A stretch of 64,000 nucleotides of DNA, from positions 1 through 64,000 of the forward strand of contig CAJTEA010000012.1 in assembly GCA_910575265.1 (NCBI GenBank), written 5' to 3'. Position numbers and translations under genes: made by a program. Source of the stretch: Oscillospiraceae bacterium. GTDB lineage: Bacteria; Bacillota; Clostridia; Oscillospirales; Oscillospiraceae. Of this stretch, positions 45,465 through 55,000 are shown piece by piece. Numbering within the stretch: position 1 is the stretch's first letter; each line of letters opens with the position of its first letter. The notes below the pieces were generated by a model that was not told the DNA's origin, made no database searches, and was given only the letters and a program-made list of their open reading frames with translations.

Positions 45465-46424
45465 TCATTCCTCCTTGTCCGGCTCCTCCGCCGGGGCCGC
45501 CTGGGCGGCCTGTCGGTCCACGAAGAGCGTTGGTTCTTTTCCCGCGTGCTTCCACAGCGCCCACAGCAGCACCGCCCCCGCGATCGCGCCGGTGAGCAGC
45601 GCGAACAGCTGAGACACCCGGATGGGCGCACCGAAGATCTCCCATCCGAAGAGGTACAGGCTGTCGGTGCGCAGACCCTCGATCCAGGTCCGGCCCATGC
45701 CGTACCAGAAGAAGTAAAACAGGAAGCACTCTCCGTCAAATTTCCGCCTCTTCCCCATGAGATACACAAGGATAAGGCCCACAAGGTTCCAGGCGGACTC
45801 GTAGAAAAAGGTGGGATGTACCCCCAGCGCGCCGCTGAGGATGGCTTCATAGCCAGCCTGGTCCACGAAACCCTTATCCGCCATCTCCACCGCAATGGAA
45901 GGCCCGCACATCCGCCAGGGCAGGGCGGTGGCAACGCCGTAGGCCTCCACGTTCATAAAGTTGCCCCACCGGCCAATCAGCTGGCCGATAAACAGGCCGT
46001 GGACTCCCAAATCGGCGTAGGCCAAAAAACTGAGCTTCTTTCTCCGGCAGAACACCAGCAGCACGATTACCGAGGAGATAATAGCTCCATAGATGGCCAG
46101 CCCCCCGTCGCCATAGTTGAAAATCCGCCCCCAGTTCAGCGAACCATCCGCCCGGCGGTACATGTCCAGGTTAAACACCACATAGTACACCCGAATGGCC
46201 ACCAGGGCGGCGGGGACGGCAAAGAACATCATATCGATGATGTTGTCCTCGCTGATACCGAAGCGCTTGCCCCAGCGGATACACAGATATACCGCCAGAA
46301 TGAGGCCGCCGGTGATAATGACCCCGTACCAGTAGACGGGCCGGTTGAAAAAGGGAATGGTGAAGGCCACCCGGTTCAGGGTAAACTCCAGCCCCAGACC
46401 GGGGAAGGACACGGTGTTGATCAC
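45465..46424 (-). CDS. lgt: Prolipoprotein diacylglyceryl transferase
   Basis: 319 residues, multi-pass membrane enzyme that attaches diacylglycerol to the lipobox cysteine of prelipoproteins. The Lgt signature GQLIGRWGNFMNVEAYG is at about residues 140-156 and HPTFFYESAWNL follows; about seven membrane helices. The start overlaps the preceding peptidase gene by 4 nt. The C-terminal tail (QAAQAAPAEEPDKEE) is a charged cytosolic extension. Confidence 0.95.
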   Translation of the reverse strand: MINTVSFPGLGLEFTLNRVAFTIPFFNRPVYWYGVIITGGLILAVYLCIRWGKRFGISEDNIIDMMFFAVPAALVAIRVYYVVFNLDMYRRADGSLNWGRIFNYGDGGLAIYGAIISSVIVLLVFCRRKKLSFLAYADLGVHGLFIGQLIGRWGNFMNVEAYGVATALPWRMCGPSIAVEMADKGFVDQAGYEAILSGALGVHPTFFYESAWNLVGLILVYLMGKRRKFDGECFLFYFFWYGMGRTWIEGLRTDSLYLFGWEIFGAPIRVSQLFALLTGAIAGAVLLWALWKHAGKEPTLFVDRQAAQAAPAEEPDKEE

Positions 46425-47701
46425 GTTCCTTCCTCCCTGGCCAGGACCACCGACAGGGCGGTGCGCTCCTCCGTCACCCAGTTGACGATGAGCTCCTCCG
46501 CCTCCTCCTTGGTGATGGAGGCGAACACTTCCGCAAAGCGCAGGAAATCATATCCGGCAAAGAAGGCTTGGGCCTGGCCCACGCACAGGTTCTCAAAGGA
46601 GTTCAGCCCCCGGACCCGGTTGCCGTATACCCCCTTCTTCACCCGCTCCCACAGGGCGGGGTCCACCCCCTCCCGGCCGATGCGGGCGGCCTCCTCCGCC
46701 ACCGCTGTCCGGACGGCCTCCGGGTCTCTGGACTCGCCGTCCGCCGCCAAAAAGGCGCAGCCGAAGCTGCTCTCATAGCTGTAGCCAAACTCCTGGTTAA
46801 TGAGGCCCTCCCGGTACAGCCTGGCGTACAGGGGGCTGGAGTTGCCCAGCAGCACCTCCAGGGCCAGGCCGCCCACCAGCTCCTGGCGCAGGCGGTCCTC
46901 CCCGTCCGTCTTGGGGTCCCCCTTCCAGCCCAGATGAAAGATGGGGGCGGACACCTCCATCCGCTCCTCAATACAGCTCTGGGCCGCCTGAGCGCTCTCC
47001 TGCTCCCCGTAATCCTTGGCGGCGATGGGGCCGGCCTGCTTGGGGAGGATTTCCCGGGCAATACCGCAGATATGCTCCGGGTCCACCGGGCCCGCCACGC
47101 ACAGGACCATATTGGCCGGGTCGTAGAAGGCCTTATGGCAGGCGTACAGCGTCTCCGGGGTGATCCGGGCGATGGACTCCACGCTCCCCGCCACGCTCAC
47201 CCGGATGGGATGGTGCCGGAACAGGGCCTTCATCAGGTTCATATAGCATTTCCAGTGGGGGTCGTCCTCGATCATGCCGATCTCCTGACCGATGATGCCC
47301 CGCTCCTTGTCCACGCTCTCCTGGGTGAACCAGGGCACCGAGACAAAGGACAGCAGAACGCGGAGATTTTCCTCAAACTTCTCGGTGGAGTCGAAGTAGT
47401 AGCCGGTGATGTCGTTGCTGGTGAAGGCGTTGGGGCTGGCCCCGTTGGCGGCCAGGTCCTGGAGGGCGTTGCCCTCCTGGGTGTCGAACATCTTGTGTTC
47501 CAGATAGTGGGCCACCCCGGCGGGGGTGTCGTGCCACTCCCCGTCCAGGCGGAAGCGCATATCCATGCCCCCGTAGTTGGTGGCGAAAAAGGCGTAGCCC
47601 TTTTGAAACTCGGGCTTGGGGAACACAAACACATTCAGGCCGTTTTCCAGCTTCTCATGGTACATGGCCTCCCCTACCTTGGCAAATTCCAGCTTTTCCA
47701 T
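46421..47701 (-). CDS. M16-family zinc peptidase (YmfH-like)
   Basis: 426 residues. The inverted zinc motif H-x-x-E-H is present at residues 65-69 (AHYLEHKMFDT) with the downstream Glu in the ERGIIGQEI segment, so this subunit should be catalytically active. It is paired with the inactive-looking M16 gene 3 nt upstream, as in the YmfF/YmfH pair of Bacillus, a two-subunit clamshell peptidase. The substrate is unknown. Confidence 0.9.
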   Translation of the reverse strand: MEKLEFAKVGEAMYHEKLENGLNVFVFPKPEFQKGYAFFATNYGGMDMRFRLDGEWHDTPAGVAHYLEHKMFDTQEGNALQDLAANGASPNAFTSNDITGYYFDSTEKFEENLRVLLSFVSVPWFTQESVDKERGIIGQEIGMIEDDPHWKCYMNLMKALFRHHPIRVSVAGSVESIARITPETLYACHKAFYDPANMVLCVAGPVDPEHICGIAREILPKQAGPIAAKDYGEQESAQAAQSCIEERMEVSAPIFHLGWKGDPKTDGEDRLRQELVGGLALEVLLGNSSPLYARLYREGLINQEFGYSYESSFGCAFLAADGESRDPEAVRTAVAEEAARIGREGVDPALWERVKKGVYGNRVRGLNSFENLCVGQAQAFFAGYDFLRFAEVFASITKEEAEELIVNWVTEERTALSVVLAREEGT

Positions 47702-47704
47702 GGC

Positions 47705-48988
47705 TCAGGCCTCCTTTCCTTTCAGGAAGTAGATGGTGTCCAGCTGGAACCGCCGCGCGGACCGCGCCACCTGCTCCAAAGTGACGTCCTCCAGCTGCCG
47801 GGCCAGCTCCTCCGGACCGTCCTCCAGGCCGGCCACCGACTGGCCCAGCCAGAACTCCTCCTGGCGGCCCTGGTCGTCCAGCGTGGCCCGGTAGGCCCCG
47901 ATGAGGGCGCGGCGGGAGCCCTCCAGCTCCCAGGACTCGATCTCGCCCCGGCGGATGGCCTCCAGCTGAGCCAGGATCTCGTCCCTGGCGGTCTGATACT
48001 TATCGAACTCGATGCCGGAGGACACCATCACGATTCCCTTCCGGGGCTCGGTGACCGAGCTGGCGTAATAGCAAAGGGACAGCTTCTCCCGCACGTTCAT
48101 AAACAGCTTGGACAGGGTAGTTCCGCCGAAAATGGCGTTGCACAGGGTAAAGGCGGGGTAGTCCTCCTCCCAGCAGGACTGTCCCCCGGCGCGGAAGCCC
48201 AGGGCCAGCTTGCCCTGGCTGACATCCATAACCTCCTCCGTCACAATGGGCTCGGGTCCGACGGTCACCCGAACGTCGCAGACGGGCTCCACGCGGTTCT
48301 CGTTTACCGGCAGCCTGTCCAGCGCCCGTTTCAGCGCCCCGGCCACCCGGTCAGGATCAGCGGAGCCACAGAAATAGACCTCCACGCGCGCCTCCCGCAG
48401 CAGCTTCTGATACTGCTCCCACAGGCTCTCGGGGGTGATGGCGGCCACACCGGCCTCGTCCCCCAGCTTGTCCACCCCGAAGGCCTCGTATTTACACATC
48501 TCCTGGGCGAGGCGCTGGGTGGCGTAGGTCCGTTTGTCGTTGATCTGGGCCCGAATGCGATCGATGAGGTTGGCCTTCTCCCCGGCGGTGTAGTCCGGGC
48601 AGAAATGGCCGTCCTGGGTGTAGGGCTTGAGGAGCAGCTCGCCCAGCAGATCGGCGGCGGGCTCCAGGACGCTTTCCCCCTTCAGGGCGTAGGAGTCGTC
48701 CAGGAAGCTGGCCACGAAGCCCACGCACTGGGTCTCCCCCTTCTTGCGGACGGCGGGCTCAATCGCTCCGCCATACAGCTCGTCCAGGGCGGCGGACAGG
48801 CTCTCCATGTCCGGATGGACCGCCGAGCCCCGGCGAAGGACGGAAGGAATCAGGGCGTTGGCCCCGGCGGTTTTTTTGTCCAGAGGAGTCAGCAGGGTGA
48901 CGGACAGATAGGAGCTCTTAAACTTGTTGGTATGCGCCGTACGCAGCCATACCCCGGGAAACAGCTCCCGGTGGGTCACTTGTGACAT
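47705..48988 (-). CDS. M16-family protein lacking the zinc motif (YmfF-like)
   Basis: 427 residues with the M16 double fold (NKFKSSYLSVTLLTP, SLSAALDELYGGAIEPAVRK, FGGTTLSKLFMNVREKLSLC) but no H-x-x-E-H at the expected place, where LDELYGG stands. It is therefore the non-catalytic partner of the neighbouring peptidase. It is the first gene of the seven-gene operon. ATG 48988 follows AAAGGAACC; the 90 nt upstream to the glucan synthase gene probably contain the promoter. Confidence 0.88.
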   Translation of the reverse strand: MSQVTHRELFPGVWLRTAHTNKFKSSYLSVTLLTPLDKKTAGANALIPSVLRRGSAVHPDMESLSAALDELYGGAIEPAVRKKGETQCVGFVASFLDDSYALKGESVLEPAADLLGELLLKPYTQDGHFCPDYTAGEKANLIDRIRAQINDKRTYATQRLAQEMCKYEAFGVDKLGDEAGVAAITPESLWEQYQKLLREARVEVYFCGSADPDRVAGALKRALDRLPVNENRVEPVCDVRVTVGPEPIVTEEVMDVSQGKLALGFRAGGQSCWEEDYPAFTLCNAIFGGTTLSKLFMNVREKLSLCYYASSVTEPRKGIVMVSSGIEFDKYQTARDEILAQLEAIRRGEIESWELEGSRRALIGAYRATLDDQGRQEEFWLGQSVAGLEDGPEELARQLEDVTLEQVARSARRFQLDTIYFLKGKEA

Positions 48989-49078
48989 ATTTTCGGTTCC
49001 TTTCTTTGAACGAAATGATTCCTTTTACAGCTGGATTATCATACCACGTCCCAGGGGGAAAAGTAAAGAGGGGAAACG

Positions 49079-52000
49079 TTAAATCGTCACCTCCAGCCGG
49101 TGGTTTCCCGCCAGGGCTCCCAGAGGTACGCCGCCTTCCACCGGCTTTCCATCCAGAGCGGCGGAATAGGTCCCGGCGCGCTTTACGCTGACGGCCAGCG
49201 TCCCCCCGGGCAGCTTCCAGTCCGCCTCATACCCCGGCCAGTCCGGGGGCAGGTTGGGCTCCACAGTCAGCGCGCCCTCCGTCACTTTCAGCCCCAGCAG
49301 CTCCCGCACCGCGATCTGCCAGTACCACCCGGCGGCCCCGGTGTACCAGGACCATCCCGCCCGGCCGATCCGGCCGGGGGCGTAGGACACGTCGGCGGCG
49401 ATGACATAGGGCTCCGCCCGGTAGAGGCCGGTGGGATGGTTTTCCGGCAGGAGGGCGTTCAGAACCGCCCAGCCGTCCCGGGGCCGGTCCAGACGGAAGC
49501 AGGCCATGGCCAGCCACACCGAGGCGTGGGTGTACTGTCCGCCGTTCTCCCGCACACCGGCGGGGTAACCCTTGATATAGCCGGGGTCCTTCTCCCCCTC
49601 GCTGTCAAAGGCCGGGTCGAACAGGCGCGCCACCCCTGCCTCCCGATCAAAGAGCCGGTCCAGGGCGGAAGAGACCGCCTCATCCGCCCGCTGGCGGTCT
49701 GTTCCCTTGGGGAACAGAGCAAAGGACTGGGCGATGGAGTCGATCTGGCACTGGTCGCTCTTCTTGGAGCCCAGCGGAGTACCGTCCCTATAATAGCCCC
49801 GGCGGTACCAGCCGCCGTCCCAGGCATTCCGCGCGGCCTGAATCAACGCGTCCGCCCGTTTCAGCAGCTCCTGGACGGTGTCCTCCTCCCCCTTTCGGCG
49901 GCACAGGGCGGAGTAGTCCTGCAAAACCGCCGCCAGAAACCAGGTCAGCCACACCGACTCGCCCTCCACCCGGTCCATGCCGTCGTTCCAGTCGCCGCTC
50001 CCCATTCCGGCCAGGCCGTGGGGGCCGGCGCCCCGGTTCAGAGCGCGTTGAATCGCGGCCAGGCCGTGGCGGTAGAGGCTGTCCCGTTTTTCGCTTGTCC
50101 GGGGGACCTCATAGCGGTCCCTCTCTCCCGGCTCCAGGGGTCTGGCGGACAGATAGGGGACCTCCTCCTCCAGCACGTCCCAGTCCCCGGTGAGGTTGCA
50201 GTACCGGCACAGCACCCAGGGCAGCCACAGCAGGTCGTCAGAGACGCGGGTGCGCACCCCGGCCCCCTGGGGCGGGTGCCACCAGTGCTGCACATCCCCC
50301 TCCTCAAACTGCCGGGAGGCGGCAAGCAGGAGCTGTTCCCGTGTCCGTCCGGGCCAGGTGTACACCAAAGCCGCCGCGTCCTGGAGCTGGTCCCGGAAGC
50401 CGAAAGCCCCGCCGTTCTGGTACTGGCTGGTCCGGGCCATGAGGCGGCAGGCGGTCACCTGATAGAGACACCAGCCGTTGAGATAGCGGTCCAGCGCCCC
50501 GCTGGGGGTTTTGACGGTGAGGGCGGACACCTTGTCCTTCCACCAAGCCAGGGTTCGGGCCTCCTCCTCCCAAAACGCCTCCCGGAACAAGCGGGAACAG
50601 GGCCGGCCCTCCCGCTCCTTGGTCACCAGGGCGACAGGCTGACCGTCCGGCAGGGCGGCGGAGATGGGTTCCCCCTCTCCCAGCCGGTAAGCGACCCGCC
50701 CGGAACCCCCCGCGAGGGTGAACCGGAGGATACGGCGGTTTTCCTCCAGGGGTACAAACCCCTCTGTTATCAGCTTCCCACCGGGCAGCTCCTTCTCCCA
50801 CCGGGCGAAGCCGGGGCCATAGGTGACGGTACAGGGCAGGCCGTCCCCGGAGGCAAACACGGAATGGCTCACCCCGTTCAAGCTGACCGTGACCGTCTCC
50901 TGGCCGCCCACCGCTAGCGGATCGTTGGCCCAGGGGGTCAGCCTGCCCTCCCGGGCGTTGCCGCCGGACCAGAGCAGGCCGGCCCCGGTCTCGTCGGTGA
51001 GCCAGCCGAACTCCGGATCGCACAGCACCTGTGACCACCCCACCGGCGGCAGCCGCTCCCCGGCGCGGATGGTGACGGTATCCCCCTCCATCTCCCAGGG
51101 AGCGGGGCCGGGGGACAGACGGACCGGGGGCGGCGGGTCGATGGTCTCCGCCGCGTCCCACTCCTCCAGGGGCAGAACCGCCTTCGCCCAGGCCAGCGCC
51201 GCCGGGGCGGCGGAGGGGTCGGCCAGGTGGACGCCCCCTTTGGCCCCCAGGGCGGATTCCGCCCCCAGCTTTTTCAACTCCTCCAGCAAAGCGGAGCGCA
51301 GGGGGCGGCGGTAGTCGCCCCCCTCCTCCAGAAGCAGCACCAGGTCGAAGGGATACCCCGCCCGGCTCAGCAGCTGGTGCCAGCGGCACCACAGGGCGGC
51401 CCGCTCCGTATCCTCCTCGCCGGACAGCGTTCCGGCGGCGATTGGGACATCGCCCGAAATTCCGTAGGGCCACAGGGCGCTCTGGGGCGGACGGTCCCCC
51501 GCCTCTCCGGCCGCCGCCAGTCGGGCCAGCAGGTCAAAGGCCGCCAGGGCGTCCCGCTCTGACAGGGCCAGCTTCCGCGCCACAGGGGCCAGGGAGGCCC
51601 CGCCCCCGTCTCTGCCCTCCAGCATGCGGCGGGTCCCCATTTGGGCGAACTGGGCGCTGTCCCCCAGCGCCAGAGCCAGCGAACAGGATACCCGTCCGCC
51701 CGGAGCCAGAGAGACCGGGATACGCACCATCAGGCAGGGGTCGGAGCCCGCGTCGGCCTGGAGCGGTCCCAGCCCCCGGTTGGGCAGGCCCCGCAGACCG
51801 CCCCGGCCCAGAGCGGCGGACCGGTCCAGGGCGGCGGAGGAGCCCTCCCCCGTCCAGGCGGCGGACAGGTACACGCTCTCCTCCTCCCCCCGGGGACGAC
51901 GGCGGAACAGGGCCCCATTCCCCTCCAGAGAACACTCCAGGAACAGCCGGGAGAAGGCGGGGTGGGCGTCAAAGTCCCGCTGGGGGCACAGGGCGGGCTC

Positions 52001-55000
52001 CAGATAAAACAGCAGCTCCCCCTCCAGCCGCTTTTTCCCCCTCCAGGTCAGCTCCACCCGCCGCAGCTCCCCGTTTTCCCGCCGGGGAATGGACAGGGTC
52101 ATCCGGGCGGACAGACCGGCCCGTTCAGAGGACCAGGCAGCCCCGCCCGCGTGGAACTCCCAGCGGTAAGAGCCTTCGCGTTGATACAGCGGCGCGGGGG
52201 TCAGCCCAAGCAGGCCGCCGGGACCGTTGAAAAAGGCGGACACACCGGCCGGAGCGTAATACTCCCCCGGCCGGGCCAGGACAACCGCCATCTCCCCCGC
52301 CCGGGAGCTGGTCAGGCCGTTGTCACAGGCCAGTACGCTGTAGCCGCCGTTGGTCACCAGGTGGCAGGCGGGGAAACGCCGTCCAAAGCGCTCTCCCGCC
52401 CGCTCCAGCGCGGGTCCAGAAGCGGGCCGGAGCTTTGTGGGAAAATCCCGCTCCTCCTGACGCATGATGGGCGCCCCCACCGGCACCCGCTCCTGGAGCA
52501 GCTCCCGGTAGGCGGACATGTCACAGTCCTTCATAAAGCGCTTCTGCATCACGTTGTTCCGCAGCACATTGTCGATGGCCACCAGGCTCATCCCCAGGTG
52601 GTGGGACATATAGGAGCGGACCACCTCGTAATCCTCATGTCCGGTGAGACGGGCGGGGGTGTAGTCCACCGCCTCGTACAGGCCGTAGCGGCCCTCCAGC
52701 CCCATGTCCCGCAGGCGGCGCAGGTTGCGCAGGGCGCTGCGGGGAGCCAGCAGAAGGGCCAGGAAGGAGGAGTAGGGGGACACCACCAGCTCGGTATCCA
52801 GCCCCCGCTTCAGCCCCAGCACCTGGACGCCGTGGGCCTTGTACTGGTAGCTCATGCCGGGGTCGAAGGCGTAGAACCCCGATTCCGAGATGCCCCAGGG
52901 CTTTTTCGTCTTGTCCCCCCGGCGCTTCTGGGCGTAGACGCAGAAAGCCAGCGTCTCATAAAGAAAGGAGTTGGGCTCGCAGGGCAGGAGGAGGTTGGGC
53001 ATAAAGTACTCGAACATGGTGCCCGTCCAGGAGGCCATACCGCAGTAGTCGTTGTCCCCCACCAGCATCCGGCCCAGCCGCCGCCAGTGGCGGGCGGGGA
53101 CCTCCCCTCGGGCCACCGAGATAAAGCTGGTCTGCCGGGCCTCGCTGGCCATCAGGTCGTAGACCCCATCGGTGAGCCTGTCCTGTTCCACCTCATAGCC
53201 GATGGAGAACAGCCGCCGCTCCCGGTCAAAGAGGGGGGCGCAGTCCATGGCGTTGGACAGCCTCTCCGCCCGCCGGGCCAGCACGTCCTCCCCCCACTGG
53301 TACAGCCCCTCCCGCAGGGCGATAAGACAGCCCCGCAGGTTGCCGCTGTCCACTGTGGACACATACCTGGGGTGGAGGGGTTTGGCCGAGGCGGTGTCAT
53401 ACCAGTTGTACAGGTGTCCCTTCCACTTGTCCAATCCTTCCACCGTATCCAGGATATGGGAAATCAGCTCCACCGCCCGCTTTCGGGGCGTCAGGTCCAG
53501 ATCCGCCGCCGCCAGGGCGGACAGTAGCGCCATGCCAATGTTGGTGGGAGAGGTCCGCCGGGCCAGGGCGGGTCCGGGCTGCTCCTGCCAGTTGTCCGGG
53601 GGAAGGTAATGGTCCTCCGGGCGGAGGAATTTGTCAAAATACCGCCAGATCAGGGCGGCCTCGTGGAGGAGGAACGCCCGGTCGGCGGGGGGCAGGGCCT
53701 TCTTCTGGCCTGATGGCCGGCTCACCGCCCAGGCCAGGACAGGGGCCAGCAGCCAGACGATCCCCACCGCCTTCCCGAACCGCAGCTGAGCGAAGAGGAG
53801 CACAAAAGCTCCCACCGCCGCCGAGAACCAGGCCTTTTCGCAGTAGAACCAGACGGTCCCCTTTCCCTTTTCCGTCTGAGCGGCGGTAACCCAGGCCAGA
53901 AGATTTTTGTGGGACACCGTCATCCGCCACAGGGCGGAGGAGATGGCGGTGAGGGAGATATAGGCCTGATAGGGCAGGAAAATCAATTGGATAGCGGTCT
54001 GCAAAATGGCCCCGGCCAGACCGGCGATGACGGTGGAGTGATACCGCCGCCGTTTTCCGCCGCGCCGCACAGCCAGCTCCGCCCCAGACAGCAGCAGGTT
54101 GGACGCCGCCGCTAGCACCGCCACACCCCCCGCCCAGGCGAATACCCGCCCGGAGAAGCACATGCCCAGTACCAGGGTCAGCAGCGTAAAAACAGGGGAC
54201 AGGGACCGGCGCAGATTGTCGAACATCTTCCACCGGGCCAGGGGCGGCAGGGGATTGGCCTCCTTCCCGCCGTGGCCGTCGGGGACCCGCCCGCCCAGCC
54301 AGGGCAGCAGCTGCCAGTCTCCCCGAATCCACCGGTGGAGGCGGGCGAAGTAGCTGTAGACCTGCCAGGGACAGCCGTCGGTGAGCTCCACCTCCCCCAG
54401 CAGGCCCGCCCGCAGGCAGCTGCCCTCCAGCAGGTCGTGGGATAAGATGGTGTTGTCCGGAAAGCGACTGTCCAGACAGGTGTAGAAGGCGTCCACCGAA
54501 AAGATGCCCTTGCCGGTGTAGGTGCCCTGGTCAAACAGGTCGTGGTATACATCGCTGGCGGTGGAGCCGTAGGGGTCCACGCCCCCCAGCCCGCCGAACA
54601 CCCGGGAAAAAAAGGATCGGTTGGCCGCCGCCAGCTCCACCGCCACCCGGGGCTGGAACAGGGCGTGTCCGGCGGTGACAACGCGGCTTCTGGGGTCGAT
54701 GACCGGCTGGTTCAGGGGGTGGAGCATGGCCCCGGTGAGCTCCCGGGCGGTGCCCACGTTCAGGCTGGTGTCCGAGTCCAGGGTAATCACATACTTTACC
54801 GACCGCAGCCAGCCCTTCTCCCCGGATTTCACCTCCAGGCCGGTATGCTTCCCCTTCAGCAGGCGGACCAGCTCGGTCAGCGCCCCCCGCTTCCGCTCCC
54901 AGCCCATATAGCGTTCGTCCCGTTCACTGAACGTGGGGGCCCGGAAGAACAGGTAAAAGCCGCCGCCGTATTTCTCGTTGAGGGCGTCCACCGCCCGGCG

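Noticed and set aside
46568-48985. 805-codon plus-strand open frame opposite the M16 peptidases
   Set aside because: GC-rich antisense shadow; the minus-strand frames carry complete conserved families.
49100-50917. 605-codon plus-strand frame and similar ones across 49-56 kb
   Set aside because: Antisense to the glucan synthase, low-complexity Gly/Pro/Arg-rich product, no family.
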